Part shown: positions 13,107 through 26,745 of the stretch, in pieces | Numbering within the stretch: the first letter of the stretch is position 1 | Layout of the letters: the number at the start of each line of letters is the position of its first letter | Source of the DNA: Chrysoperla carnea | Taxonomy: Eukaryota; Arthropoda; Insecta; Neuroptera; Chrysopidae | Direction: 5' to 3' | Length of the DNA: 64,000 nucleotides | Assembly (NCBI RefSeq): GCF_905475395.1 | Contig: NC_058337.1 | Location: 103,348,368 to 103,412,367 of the forward strand | Translations under genes and position numbers: made by a program | Notes under the pieces: model-generated | Told to the model about the DNA's origin: nothing | Seen by the model: the letters and a program-made list of their open reading frames with translations, nothing else | The model's database searches: none

Positions 13107-15039
13107 AAAAGTATAATTATTCAAGAAATAACAGCAGTAGATGATTATTCAGACGTATACATTGTTTCAGATAGATTTTGATATCATTACACCTTTTAGC
13201 GCTACCAGTATGATTTAAGCCAGCTTCTGCCAGATCCATTCTTTGAGTGTTCCAACTTCTGTTGGTGATGAGTTATCCAGGCACATTCTAATAGTCTCAC
13301 AAGAAACAAATCTCACGTTTTGAATTAAGACTAATTTACAATTTACTTAATCAACCTTCAATAATCTTGTGATTTTTCTACAATAATTTACAATTTGTTG
13401 ACACGAATATGTGTGTCCATAAATTATAAATCAACTATGTTTATGATTAATGTCCAAATTATATGATTTAAAATTGATTTATTTACAAAAAAAATATATA
13501 TTCTTTTTTTTTTTTATTAAATTACAATTTGTTAAATATTTGTTAAATTATAATTAATTACAAATTAAATCATATATATATTTAACCAGTAAATTTAACT
13601 ATATTTATATTATTAAATATTTGGGTTTTTAATAATCATTATTATTTCAAAAAAAAAATACCTATTATATATTTATTAATGTCTAATATTCATTGATTTT
13701 GTAATATAATAACCACTTTCGAATTTTATATGTAAATTAATCACAAAAAAATAAAAATAAAAATATATATTTTATATCCAATATATTAAATATATTAATA
13801 AAGACATTATATGCATATGAATTTAAAAAAAAACTATGCAATTATCTATTTATATAATAGAATATTGAATAAAAATTAATTAATTGATTGGATCTAAGCT
13901 ATATTAAATTTGGACCAAATTTCTGCACTCTAGGTGTACAAACAACACACCCTTAATTAGCAAATTAATTATTTGAAAAAAAAAATTACAAACATTTGAT
14001 CGTTTTATACGTAGGAGCAGGATAGCAACTTAAAATTAATTATTTAATATTAAAAGATCGAGTTTTAATGCTTTGATTGCTTTTATGGAGAAATCTCAAA
14101 ACATATTTTGAAAGTTTTTAATAATTTTCACTTAAAATAAAAAAAGACCTATACAAAAAAATTTTTAATAGAGAGTGAACATATGAGCTATGGCATAGAA
14201 TTGAAAAAATTCAAATGTCACCGTCCGTATAAAAGATGTACGAGCAGGGTTGAAATTATTTTTATCTTATTTTTAACTTTAATGATTAATTTTGTTATAA
14301 CTTGTAAATCTATAGACGAAAAATATGAACAAAATTTTTCGATATCTGCTGGTTTTCAATTTTCCATATTTTGAAAATTACACCAAATATCGAAAAAAAT
14401 GTTCTTACCTTTCGTTTTATATCGTCAAAGTACAAATTAATTCAATAACAAAATTAAAAAAAAAATTTTTAATATTATTAACTATTCTATTCTAAGAGTT
14501 CTTGCAGTCTAATTTGGAATACAAATATCAAATTATTTTAATTTTTTATAGATTTATTATTTGTCATTTTTTTCAAGTAAATGGCTACGGAGATAAAATA
14601 GTTTTATCCGCAGTTTTTTTATAATATTTGAAATTCACTGAACATAATTTGATTTTTTTATTAAATCTGAAACACTTTATAGTTTTTGAATACAAAGTAC
14701 CAATTACAAAATATAATAATAAGGGCTTTATTTTTTGAATTTTATCCTCTATATCAGTTTGCTATTTTTATGCGATGCCCTGAAAAAACCTGTATAATGT
14801 ATATTTTTATTATGAAAACAAATTTTTTAATTTTTTCAAATTTTTGTGTACTTTATTTAAGTTATATAACTTAATTATACAACTTATCATATGAGGGTGA
14901 AACTATACACCTGAATGTGTTAACGCCGTTACTTCTGTTCTATGTAAGTGACTCAACTATATGTAACCTCTTCGTGTCTTATTCAATTTGTATATTTGAG
15001 TTTATAGTACACACAATGAGTTCACACTGCTCATATAAA
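13107..15039. other. AT-rich non-genic stretch
   Basis: 13430-14000 is nearly pure A/T. The open frames at 14183-14374 and 14686-14874 are low-complexity. Near 14233 a degenerate GATGTACGAGCA end of the small MITE family is visible. No gene seen. Confidence 0.45.
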
Positions 15040-15333
15040 TGATAGAAATTACATATTTTTATTATAAAACAAAATTTTTACTTTTGTTTCAAAATTTTGT
15101 GTACTTTACATAAGTCAAAGTTCTGCATAATGCTATTAGCTGCTCTCTCCTAGATCTTATGAAATTTGCGCAACCTTTGAGGCTCATCTAGGTGATAGAA
15201 ATTACATATTTTTCTAAAAAAAACCAAATTTTTACATTTGTTAAAAAATTTTGTATACATTATATAAGTCCAAGTTCTGTAAAGCTGCCCTCTCCAAGAT
15301 CTTATGAAATTTGCGCAACCTTTTAGGCGAAAA
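15040..15333 (+). repeat. Two-unit tandem duplication, about 150 bp
   Basis: Unit 1 (15040-15192) and unit 2 (15193-15333) both begin TGATAGAAATTACATATTTT and both contain AGATCTTATGAAATTTGCGC. They differ by small indels and substitutions. A poorer third copy of the left half can be traced at about 14795-14880. Confidence 0.75.
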
Positions 15334-15860
15334 TTTCGTGAATTACCACCAATAAAACCAAAAAATTGTTTTGTCTTTTAGGCAAAAGCTGAGGAAACCC
15401 ATGATTTAAATCTCGAAATTTCACCAAGTTTATTCAATAAATACAAATAATATTTTTTTTATTTTGAAACATTTAAAATGCATTTATATAATATTGAATT
15501 ATATTATATACATTCATATAATCTGTACAATATAATATATAATATAAGTATATAAAAATATTTTTATATAAAATAAATAAATAAAAATATTAGAAGATGT
15601 TTTTATAATAGTATTTAGATGATAATAATAATAATAATAATAATAAAGAGAGAGTTAAGAAGAGTTTTATTAAAATAAAATTTAATATAATATAATAATT
15701 AAAAAATAAAAAATAATTATTATGAAAATATTCATTATTATTTTATTTTTTGTGTTTATAATTAAAACTGTCACTTTTATAACTAATTTTAATTTTATAT
15801 ATATATATAAAACTACTCATTATTACTTAGGTATCTACTATACCTGTAAATATAATAATT

Positions 15861-15904
<44 letters not shown>

Positions 15905-17478
15905 ATTTTTTAATTATTTACCAAAAAAAAAGTAAAATTTTTACAATTTGCTTAGTAGATGTGTAAAACTGTAAACCAAACTTGTAAATTTAAAAATATC
16001 TAAATAAAATTATAATCATCGGCATAGGCTCGCAATATAGAAAAAAAATCAGATAAGAAATATTTTTCTTAAACTTTTATTTAACTAAAAAGTAGAAAAT
16101 TATTTTTCTTATGGTTCACTCGGGCATGAATATTTATAAAAGTTGGACGCGCTCAATTTAAACAAATTTCAAAATTTAAAATGATTTAAACAAATTTAGA
16201 AGAGAAAACTGAAATCTTATCGAAAATATTCAGATTGTTGGCCATTAACGCTTAGACTCATGTGATAACGCTGGCTGAAAAAATTTCAAAACTATCAAGA
16301 CAATCACCAACGTGACATGCCCCCATAGAAAACAATTGCTTGACGATTTTCGATAACTTCTCTTTTTCTTGTGGAGGTGATTCTTCCACGACTAATTTCG
16401 CGAGTAATTGTGAGCTTCCTTTGTATATCTCGTTGAAACGTTTGTCAGAATACCTATTCATGTTTTTTGGACACTCTATATATAGTCCACACAATTAAAA
16501 AAGGTCTCTAAGTTTTTTATTTACCTGCTTTTAATACTTAGAATTTTGAGTTTAAATGCCAATCTATGTTCATAATTTATAAAATCAACTTTGAACAATT
16601 TTTCATATTCTGAAAAACCGTTATAAAAGTTTTATACCTTTCTACAGAGCTTCATATGAAAACCTAAGACCGAAATTATTTGCATCTATTGAATTTTAAT
16701 TTTTAATTTTTCTAAGCAAAACTGTAAAAAGCTATTTTTGAATTTGGGGTCCAAATTTTATTTTATTATAAAAACTAAAATTTTTTAAAGAACTATTTAA
16801 TATTTCTTAAATTTTATTTTACTTAATGACCTTTGTTTTAAAATTTGGAAAAACACCTACGCTCAGCCTTAGATTCCAAAAACGAACTTAAAAATCTCTG
16901 AGCTATCGAAGTTACTACAAGGTTGAAAAATGTAGTTTTAAAAGAAAAATGTGCCTAGATTTTTTCTTGTCCTATCTTGATTTCCAGTCAGGCTACTTTT
17001 CTCATTGAAATGTAAATTCAATTTTAAAATGTTTACTATATATACATATTTTCTTCAAATACAAACAAATTGATAACAAAAACTAAAAAATTTTGAAATT
17101 ATTGGAATACGAGTAATAATTAATCGCACCTACTATCGATTTGATTTTTTTTTCATTTTTAGTTTTGATCCCATTACGGAAATTTTTGCAAATGTCTCTT
17201 TTTTTAATTTCATTTTTTTTTCAAAACTACTCACCATAAAAGTAAAAAGAGTTATTTAAACACCTAACTCAGTCAAATTTATTAGTAATAAGATTTGATG
17301 ATGAAATTATAAATTTAAAAAAAAAAATATTGTATTAATATTTTAACAATAAAATAGATATACTTTACATATATCTAATATTATGAAGTTGACATATTAT
17401 TTGTTATAAATATTATTACGTATATGTTATATTATTATTGATATACATATATTGTAGGAGGAATAAATTTATAAAATT

Positions 17479-17510
<32 letters not shown>

Positions 17511-18099
17511 ATATAAATATATTATCATATGTAGATATGTTAAAAAAAATATATATGTATATAAAAAATAGCGGTAATAAAACAAAATAAAAAACCAGTC
17601 TTTTTATTTTTATAATAACATGAATATTCAATAATCAAATATTATTAATAATATTTAAGTCTGTTTGTCTTATATGTCCATTTATTATTATTATTTGAAT
17701 ACAAAATCAATAGCCGGATTTGAGTATGTGATCAGCGGGGCTAATTTTTTACCTCTAAGCTCAGGCTTGAAAGATCTGAATCAAAATATTTGTAGATTTT
17801 AAAAATAAAAATACAAGATGCAAAATACGTATTTAAATTTTATTTTGAAAGATTTTTAGCAAGGAATATTTTGTATTTGTATTTAAATACTTTTTACCCA
17901 TTGAAAAAATAAGGACTAATTTCAGTCCATTACTCAAGAAAATATATCAGGCTGAAATTAATAGCGGACTCGAGACAAAAAAACTGAGATTACACAAGAC
18001 ATGAAAAAAGATATCAAGCTGAAATTTATAGCGTACTCGGGACAAAAAAACTGAGATTGAGTTCATAAAATTCAATTAAAATTTACTTCAAAAATTGTA
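15334..18099. other. AT-rich stretch with microsatellites
   Basis: Contains (AT)n at 15864-15902, ATA-type triplet repeats near 15627-15645 and AAT repeats near 17481-17506. About 17930-18090 has two worn reverse-oriented copies of the R1 block that includes AAAAGATATCAAGCTGAAAT. A reverse open frame at 16258-16494 has normal composition but no motif I recognise. Confidence 0.45.
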
Positions 18100-18790
18100 T
18101 AAAGTGGGTTTTAGAGACGCCGCAAGTGAGTTTTTGTCGGATTACTTAGATAATAGATATCAAAAAGTTGAAACTAGTTATAATGGATATTTTTATTATT
18201 CCGATTGGAAGAAGTTAGTAAAGGGTATACCCCAAGGAAGTGTTTTAGGTCCAAATTGTTTCAGCTCTTTATAAATGATTTATAAAGCGGATGACATCAC
18301 GATGATTGTACATGATCGAGAGATTATCTCGATGATCGAGAGATTAATTAATTCAGTAAATTAATGGTGTCACAAATCTAGGGGGAAAGATATTTTTCCC
18401 GGCTTATCAATCAAAATAAAAGTTTTGGGTATCACATTTGATAGTAGCTTTAAATGAAAAGTCCACATAGATTTATTATGTGCAAAGCTAAATAAAGTTT
18501 GTTTTCAGACAAGAATAATGAAAAAAATAATTGATAAAAAATCTCTGTTGCTTATTTATTACTTTTACCCGATCATGTCGTTTGGAATAATTTTATAGTG
18601 CTCTAAGAACTGCAACAAAAATTTTTTTCAATTACAAATAAAGGTTATTAGAATAATTGTATTTGGTCTAAAAAAGACTGAAAGTTGTAGAGACATATTT
18701 AAAGATAAGGGAATTTTGATGTTTCACAGTGTTTATGCACTTGAATTGTTAAAACACTTTCGAAAATTTTCGATAATCAAGTAAATTACG
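18100..18790 (+). pseudogene. Decayed non-LTR reverse transcriptase fragment
   Basis: Conceptual translation across frames gives reverse-transcriptase core landmarks of non-LTR retrotransposons. These are SDYLDNRYQKVE, then KGIPQGSVLGP (18224-18253), then KADDITMIVH near 18286 (the catalytic box, with the usual aromatic residue lost), then LGITFDSSFKWKVHI, and later KVIRIIVFGLKKTESCRDIF and KGILMFHSVYALELLKHF. Several frameshifts and stops separate these blocks, so it cannot be functional. The downstream motifs resemble those of the fragment at 62020-62396, suggesting the same clade (jockey/CR1-like in a broad sense). Confidence 0.8.
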
Positions 18791-20344
18791 ACCAAAAGCA
18801 CGCATTCATTGCGTTGGATTTTAAAATTCTTCTTATTTTAAAAATTAATTCAAAGCACTCATATTCAGTCGTAACTCAGTCAATTGTTTGTTTTCACTTG
18901 TTCAATATTAAAGAGAAAAAAATTCTTAAGAGTCACAAGTCTTGCAATACTCCAGCATTACCAATAAAATCATTGCACTAACAATGCTTTGAAGTATGTA
19001 CTCGAATACCATATAAGGATGCCGTCATAGGGTAAATTTTCAAGGACTTGTCCTTGTCCAAAAGAAAGAATGCACTCACTGGTTTTTCCCATATTCAAAC
19101 CCGTCTAGTACACTATATATTCAACTTTGAACAAACGTCGTCGTTCTAAGTCTGTTAGTCTTGCTTAACTTCTTAGTCAGTTAGTTAGTTAGTTATACAT
19201 TGATAGTTGATACAATCATCATCAATAGTTAAGGTAAACTACACTTAAGATATATGATTCAATAAAAAAAAATAAAAAGGTGTTGTATGCCAGTGTGTTA
19301 GTATATAAATAATTTGTTAAGATTAGATTTTATTAATATTTTGTCACATTTATATACTTTAATATTTTGTCCTTGGATCAATATTATATATTTATTTTAA
19401 TATACAAAATATACAGTTATTTTATATAGATATATAAATATGAAATAGTTATTAAATTACTCATATTACGTATACCTATACCAATAAGTCATAAAGCCTA
19501 AATGAATCAAAGCCTAACTATTATATCTATGAGAGTAAATCATACAAAAATTATTTCATTATTTTTGCAATGTCCGTTGTGCGATGTTCGATGTTTGAAA
19601 ATTCGATACAAAGATTGTAGGCGATTATACTAGGGCTTATTTGCAACATATTTGACCAATAAATATGTTATCGAAAATGTATGGTGTACAAACTAGCGAA
19701 ATTTTTAACTTGTTCACACTTTTTTACGAAAAATTGTATGTTGTAAAAAAACTATGACGTATTGGTTAACTAATCTACTTTTGAATAATAGCTAGTAAGT
19801 TAGCCACTCTTTTAAAGCATAATACCTGCCTCAAATCATCATCGCACGGTGGAAAATATTCGGCGTTAAATCACACGAATTATAATTAATAAATCATAAT
19901 GGAGTAAATCAAGGAATTTCTTATTTTTGTATTTAATTTGAGAATAGCTGTGGGCGATTAATTTACCATCATTTCTTATGAGTCTGATAGTGTCCACTTT
20001 TCTAGATTAGCCAGATATTTTTAAGATATTTTTTAAACCGAGATAATTGCTACGTTTCTTTTAGAAAACCAGGCTTAAACCATTCCAACACGATTCCAAA
20101 AAATCTTATGTATTTTTCATCACTCTCCAAGACAGAAACGGAAAAGTAAGGTGTCTTGGCCGATATTCATGTTACAATCTCTAATATATCTCAAAAATAA
20201 TTAATCTAAAAAACTCTAAAAAATTAATTCCTTTAAATACAAAGAAGAAATTATTTTCTTTAAAATAAGCATGTAAGATACATATTTTAAATAACAGTTA
20301 AATTAAAGATACTACTGTACCCAAAAAATAAGGTGATACTGTAT
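18791..20344. other. Non-genic stretch
   Basis: At 18868-18905 there is a reverse fragment of the R1 5' end (CAATTGTTTGTTTTCACTTG). The rest shows no coding or repeat signal that I can support. Confidence 0.45.
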
Positions 20345-20830
20345 TTTGAAAATTCTTAATTTATTCTTCCAAATCAATTTCATCTCCTTCAAAGTATTCC
20401 CCTCCCGAGGCAATTCACTTATGCCAACGGATTGTCCAATCTTCAAAACACTGGTTGTAGTCACTTTCGGGGATTGCCTTCAGTTCGGTCTTCGCTGCGG
20501 CTTGAATCTCTTCTATCGTATCAAAACGGTGTCTCCGGAGCGGTCTTTTGAGCTTGCTAAACAGCCAGAAGTCGCACGACGCCAGATCAGGTGAATACGG
20601 TGGTTACGGAACGGTTTGGGTTGAATTTTTGACTTAATGATCACGAATTATGAGTGCAGTATGGGATGGTGCAATATCGTGGTGTAAAAACCATGAATTG
20701 TCTTTCCACATTGTCTTTTCCGGCCTTTTTAGGCGGATAGCGTTACGCAAATGACGCAAAACGTTCAAATAATATTGTTGACTGTTTGGCAGGGTGGAAG
20801 GAATCCATAATGCACAACAAACGGACGCAG
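20345..20830 (-). pseudogene. mariner transposase C-terminal fragment
   Basis: On the reverse strand the translation shows the hallmark end of a mariner-family (Tc1/mariner) transposase. WFLHHDIAPSHTA carries the second catalytic Asp, YSPDLASCDFWLFSKLKRPL carries the third Asp of the D-D(34)D triad, followed by RFDTIEEIQA, ELKAIPESDYNQCFEDW, RWHK and a final EYFEGDEIDLEE before a stop. An in-frame stop follows RWHK and a frameshift precedes the YSPDLA block. The N-terminal half with the first catalytic Asp is absent, so this is a 5'-truncated dead copy. Confidence 0.88.
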
Positions 20831-21388
20831 TTTAAATTCAAATGTCACCTTATTTTTTTTCCACACAATATTACACAGAAATTAGAAATAGTAATCCGAA
20901 CTATACAATATTTCTACGAATGTATAGTTGCAAGGGGAAATAAAACAAACTTAATATCACGAGATTTTGATAGGATCCAATTGGCGTTTCAATAGTTTTC
21001 AAAAACAAATACCTTTTATCTTTAAAGCAAAATGTGCCTCAGATATCTTGAAACTAATATCTCGAAAATCTTTATTCTGATGGTATTTATTCAATTGGTT
21101 TACTTTCAAAAGGTCAAAGTTAAACGAAAACAAATTTATTTAGTCGAATATTGCATTTATATGGCGATTAAACGAATAGCTTCCGAAATAAGTTTACTAT
21201 TTAATCAATTAATTAATTATCATGGATTTCGATGAAAATCATTTTCTTATATAATTTTAGTACCCAAAAAGCCCAAAAATCGCAGTTATTGGACGGTTAG
21301 ATTAACAACTTCCGAAATATGTCCACTTTAATTACAAGAATCGAGCAAAGCGTTTTTATAACGAAAGTTCAAAAAATTTCATTAAAAA

Positions 21389-21876
21389 CAAGTGAAAACA
21401 AACCATTGACTGAGTTAATTGTTGAAATACCATGCATAGACAGTGTTGATTACTCTATCACATTACACATACATAGATGTCACACATACATAACTGATAA
21501 CCTCATTTAATACATACTATACAATTTACGCCTAATTTGCGCTCTCGCGGGTAAACAGTGTTTTTATCGAAAAAATGTTTCAAACAAATGTTGGTTATTT
21601 TTTTGTAAGGAATATTTTTTATATTTAAACTTTTGTTCTATCTCTAGCGGTTTACAAGATAGGTCCTACGGACGCTGTAATACGTCCTTAGTACGCTGTA
21701 AAAATTTCGCTTGATATCTTTTTTCGTTTTTCAGTTCGTGTTGGCAGACAACCAACTAATTAGGTGATTTTATAAACACCTATACCAAAATTTTTTTCAT
21801 AGCATCAATATTTTTAAGCGTTACAAACTTCGGACTAAACTTAATATACTATGTATATTTTATATATACATGTTAT
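21389..21876 (+). repeat. R1 dispersed repeat
   Basis: Copy with both family ends, 5' CAAGTGAAAACAAACCATTG and 3' hairpin. The GGAC tract and part of the preceding block are deleted (GTTGGCAGACAACC joins directly). Confidence 0.85.
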
Positions 21877-22778
21877 AAAAAGTCCAAATTCTTTGACGGG
21901 TTTTTCATCTCGTCTATATTTCTATCTAAATTGTAAGATAAGAGTCATATTTAGAGAACTATATATGAATGATTGTATCTATTTGATATCAAAAATATAT
22001 AAATTAATATAAATAATTTATATATTTTATTTATTTTCACATTAAATTTATTATTTATTTATTATTATTTGTATTGTAATAAGTTTATGAGTCATTTACC
22101 TATTAATTAATCAATCATTTATTTTTTTTAATTTAATAAAAATAATGATTAAATAAAATATAAACCAAAATTTATATATATATATATTAATTGTTTTTAT
22201 TTGTAATTTTTATTATTATATTTAATTTAATTTATAAATAATTCATTAATATTTTTTAATAGATAATAATTGTTGTGATTGTTTGTAATATTTTTTTTTA
22301 ATTATAATTCTATTATTTATTAATTCAATAGATATGATTTTATTAATAACTTCCCATTGGGAAGTTCTTGTAATGGTTCCGAAAATTTTTTTAATGAAAT
22401 TCTTAACGCGTCTTTAGGTTTCATAGTCAGAAAAATGTATATCACTTTTAAATTGATGTCTATGTGTACGCAAGTATATACGCTCGTTCGTAGACCTTTT
22501 TTCGTTCACGATTTCTCGTTCGCAAAAGGAAATAATGATAACGGATTAGCGCTTGAGATTTTCTGAGAAGACTGGCAAAAGCAGTGCATGGGTACTTTAG
22601 CCGTTGTGGGCAGAAAATTATAAAAACTTGAAAATTTTTCTTTAATATTAAGAACCTGGAAATTTTGGTTATTAGAAAAGTTGTAGAAAATCCATTAAAC
22701 AATAATTTATTCCGTGATTTAGGAATATTAAATTTTATGGTGTTTATCTCTCTAAGATACGTATATCTATGTTACAAA
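21877..22778. other. AT-rich non-genic stretch
   Basis: 21980-22340 is almost pure A/T. Overlapping forward and reverse open frames at 22357-22702 have no recognisable domain. Confidence 0.4.
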
Positions 22779-23526
22779 CAAGTGAAAACAAACATTTGAC
22801 TGTTTTTCGTTTGTTTTTTTACGTCATGTAAGTAAGGAAAGGTAGCCACACTTAGATAGCAACACACATATAACTGATATTCCCATCACAGGTAAACAGT
22901 GATATTTTCGCAAAAATATCTTTTTTCGTATTTGAGTTATCGAGTTGACAGACAGACGAACAGACAACCGAAAATTGACTAAGTAGATGATTTTATGAAC
23001 GCCTATACCAAAATTTTGTTGGTAGCATCAATATTTTTAAGCGTTACAAACTTTAGACTACTAACTTAATATACCTTGATATTCCTATATATAATAAATG
23101 TGAAAGTAAGGATGTTTGTTTGTTTATAACGCTTTCACTCAAAAAACTAGCGAATGAATTTGAATGAAACTGTGCAACAATATAGCTTATACATCAGAAT
23201 AGCACATGAGCTATAAATTTATAAAAATATTTTTGTTTAAATTAAAATTGTTCTGACATTTTACTGCTCCATCTATGATCATCATTTTGAACCATAAATT
23301 GAAGATTTCTGTACAAATTTAAAATAGAAAATGTAAAATAATCCATGGTCATCTTTTCTGAAATACTAAAAAAAATTGAAAACTGTGCATATATTTTAGC
23401 TGTGTAAAACACGACTTTCTGGGTTTTTAATTCGAGTGTTATGGAAGGGGGATATATAAAGCGTCGTTTTTTTAAGCCCAGTGTAGTGGGCGGGTATCAA
23501 GCTAGTATTTCATATATACATGGTAT
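22779..23526 (+). repeat. R1 dispersed repeat split by a Helitron
   Basis: The R1 copy runs from CAAGTGAAAACAAACATTTG to TATACCTTGATA at 23082 and resumes after 23505 with ATTTCATATATACATGGTAT, the other half of its terminal hairpin. The intervening 423 bp is a short Helitron. The R1 copy itself is internally deleted. Confidence 0.8.
23083..23505 (+). mobile_element. Short non-autonomous Helitron
   Basis: 5' end TCCTATATATAATAAATG, then GTGAAAGTAAGGATGTTTGT, and a 3' end with the hairpin GCCCAGTGTAGTGGGC a few bases before a terminal CTAG, followed by host T. These are Helitron end rules (TC at the start, hairpin then CTRR at the end, insertion between A and T). The ends match the 28996-29395 and 41259-45463 elements. 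Non-coding. Confidence 0.75.
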
Positions 23527-23733
23527 AAAAATAATTAAAATATTAATAGTTGGGTAAGTTGATGATGTGAACCATAAGAATCGCACTCACATGAAAAATA
23601 GCTTGTATTTATAAAAATTATTGTAAATAAATTTATAAGAATCTTCTTTAGTTTATAAAATATTTTAATAAATACAATTTTATAAAAGAATCAAAAAGCA
23701 AACCCAATACCAATACACAACATTTACTAATAT

Positions 23734-23735
<2 letters not shown>

Positions 23736-23804
<69 letters not shown>
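23736..23804. repeat. (TA)n microsatellite
   Basis: An uninterrupted TA dinucleotide run of nearly 70 bases, the longest in the window. Similar runs lie at 15864-15902 and 34883-34938. Confidence 0.95.
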
Positions 23805-23808
<4 letters not shown>

Positions 23809-24455
23809 CATAACGAACACAAGCGACTCTGAGATAAAATAAAAGTGAAAGTATAAAATAACAATATTAATAAAAAAAATATTAAGGTGTGTAAGTTTTA
23901 AAATTGTCTACTATTTTTATTTTATTTTTTATTTTTTTATTATTATTATTTTTTAATTTTTATTTTTTTTTTAAATATATGTATGTTGTGTATTTCTTCT
24001 ACCCATAAACCTCTATTTTAAATATTCATCTTTAATTTTATTAATATAGACTACTTTTATTATTATTATGTGTCTACCTACCGTGTATATGTGTATTATT
24101 TTTAACTATATTTATTATTAATTATTATTTATTTAAACATTAATTTCTAGTTCGATTTTATATATAAATAAAATTTGATTTTAATTTGTAACGGTTTTAT
24201 TACACAATCGATGAAAGAAATATATGTAAAAGTTGTTAAAGAGCATAATAGTATTATGGATGATAATCTATTGGGAATTTTGATTAGATTCAAATAAAAA
24301 CGTGGGGTGCTTTTCTTTAGAAAAATTTCTTTTAAGTTAGGCTATAGATGACTTCGTTTTATGGATAACCATAAAATAGCAAAACTCGATCAACAGTGGT
24401 GGACGACTATTTCACTGAAATTTATTTTAAAAAACATAATTGTTTAAAGAAACTA

Positions 24456-24719
24456 AAAAACACGCTTTTGTAACTAGCTAACTAAAAGGTAGAAAATAAT
24501 TTCTTTAAATTCAAAAAAATCATTTTATCGTAAATAAAACGTGGGGTGCCTAATTTCAATTATTGTAAATATTTTAAAGACAGATATTGGTAATAGTAAA
24601 GTCATTATAAAATATCTTTAATTGCACTCCAAGCTTTTTTAACGAAAAAATGATTTTTTTGAATTTAAAGAAATTATTTTATACCTTTTGGTTCATCTAG
24701 TTACAAAAGCGTGTTTTTA
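24456..24719. mobile_element. Foldback MITE
   Basis: Left arm 24456-24549 and right arm 24624-24719 are reverse complements over about 95 bases. Each has a CACGCTTTTGTAACTAG block and a TTCTTTAAATTCAAAAAAAT block. Only about 70 bases separate them. An extra half-copy of the inner end (AAACGTGGGGTGC) sits at about 24297. Confidence 0.7.
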
Positions 24720-25189
24720 GTTGTTAAGACTATTATTATTTATTTATCAAAAATTCAGTATAAATATGGTGGGAGCGCAAATAAATGTATATATTTTCAG
24801 ATATGGAAATATAACTTCGTTATTCCTGAAAAACTTGATCAGGATAATCAAGTAAACTTGTTAAATTATTGTATTTTCGTCAGTTCTTGTTAAGTATGCA
24901 AAATTTCGAGTTAATCCAACGTTTTGAAGGGTGTCAAAATCATGTTCAAAATTTCCGTTACATACTAACATACTAACATACGTATGAATCTAATAAAAGC
25001 GTGTTAAAAAAAGGAAATTAGGTATTAACCTGTCTTCAAACAATCTTTTTTAAGCCAAACTCATTATTTTAAAACTAGTTAGAAAACCTGTCTCTGAGCT
25101 TTTAGCATGTTTTCTAATACCGGGTGTTACAAAGCAGAATATCTATCGTTCCTTCTTACTCATTGCATTCTTGAAGTAATTATTATTAG

Positions 25190-25360
25190 TGATCCCTCTT
25201 TTTGGAAGGTTTATCCCCACTGGAAGTTGTCATTTCTGCTATGGTCAAGCTGACTAAGTACCTATGTTGCAGTAGACGAAAAGTATAATCTGCAATTGAT
25301 ACCAAATAATTGATTCTCGAAGTGGGCCCTAGAAGAAATAAGTTAGAGAACCTTTGCTTT
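25190..25360 (-). mobile_element. Possible hAT-type element end
   Basis: On the reverse strand the segment begins CAAAGGTTCTCTAACTTATT and soon reaches GGGCCCACTTCGAG, the usual style of hAT non-autonomous termini (CAaaGGTTCTCaAAC). I do not see a clean opposite terminus or target duplication. Confidence 0.35.
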
Positions 25361-26155
25361 AGCTGAAGACAGATATACAATTAAGCGAGAATTGAACAAT
25401 CTCTGTTAAAGAATAAATATCTTAAACGGAAACAAATACAATTCTTCACTATCTGAATTAATATTTTGATTATTTACATATTTAATTGTTTTTGTAAACT
25501 TGACATCCTTGTAAGTAAAAATGGCTTTGAAATATATTTTACTCACATAAAAAACGATTGTCTACTTATTCTAATTAAGTAATGACTGAAAAATTATACC
25601 ATTCCTGACCTCAACAACGGATTTGAAAGCTTTTTCTAAGCCATCAGATGATACATAGTGAGCATGCACACATTGTCTTATATTGGCTTAAAGGTGGTTT
25701 TAAACTGCACCTATTTGAAGAGAAATGCATAACTCGATTAAAATAGATCACCTTGTATATTGATTCAAAACTCCCCGTGTGTGAAGCGCCAATCAACCTC
25801 TACTTCATATTTCATATCATTTATAATAAAGTAGACAACAGCTATTGATATCATGTCTGACTATCTATCTGATAACACAATCATTGAAATATATTAAAAT
25901 ATATATATAATAAGATTTGTTATTGAGTAAAATTTTACCACTCCTCTGTCCACATCAACAGTTTATCTTTAAATCGGTAGTAATGGTTTTGATTATTTTT
26001 ATTAAAGAGATACATTATGAAATGAAAACAAAATTATTAAAAAAAAATAAGTATATTCATGTAGCAATTTTTCAATGTCTATGGAAAAATATGGTAATTA
26101 ATTTTAAAATATTTTTACAACATTTTTATTCTCTGAGAAAATTTATCCATTAAAA

Positions 26156-26745
26156 CAAGTGAAAACAATCAATTGACTGAGTTAATTATTGAAATACCAT
26201 GTATAGACAGTATTGATTACTCTCCTATTACACATATACCTATACATGGCACACATACATAACTGATAATCCCATATTAATACATACTATAAAATTTGCA
26301 TCTAATGTGTGCCCTCGTGAGTAAACAGTGATGTTTACAAAAAAATGTTTCAAACAAAAGTTTATTTTTTGATAAGGAACATTTTTTATATTTAAATTTT
26401 TGTTCTATCTCTAACGGTTTACAAAATGGGTTTATTATATTATTATCTCTAACGGTTTACAAGATCCAATTGACTTATATTGCTTATTTACGAACTTGTC
26501 CTCACTTTTAACGTCCTGAGCACGCTGTAAAAATTTCAGCTTGATATCTATTTTCGTTTTAAAGTTATCATGTTTACAGACGAACAGACAGATGGACTGA
26601 CGGACAGACAAACAACCGAAAATGGAATAATTAGGTGATTTTATGAATACATATACAAAAATTTTGTTCGTAGCATCAATATTTTTAAGCGTTACAAACT
26701 TGCTACTAAACATAGTATACCTTGATATATTTCATATATACATGG
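26156..26745 (+). repeat. R1 dispersed repeat, full-length copy
   Basis: Both ends are present. The block TATCTCTAACGGTTTACAA occurs twice (26407 and 26443), a small internal duplication unique to this copy. The tetranucleotide tract reads as mixed GACAGA/GGAC repeats near 26580-26610. Confidence 0.85.

Noticed and set aside
16258-16494. Reverse open frame of 78 codons (cysteine-containing)
   Set aside because: Cysteine spacing fits no zinc-binding motif I know, and no neighbouring exon was found.
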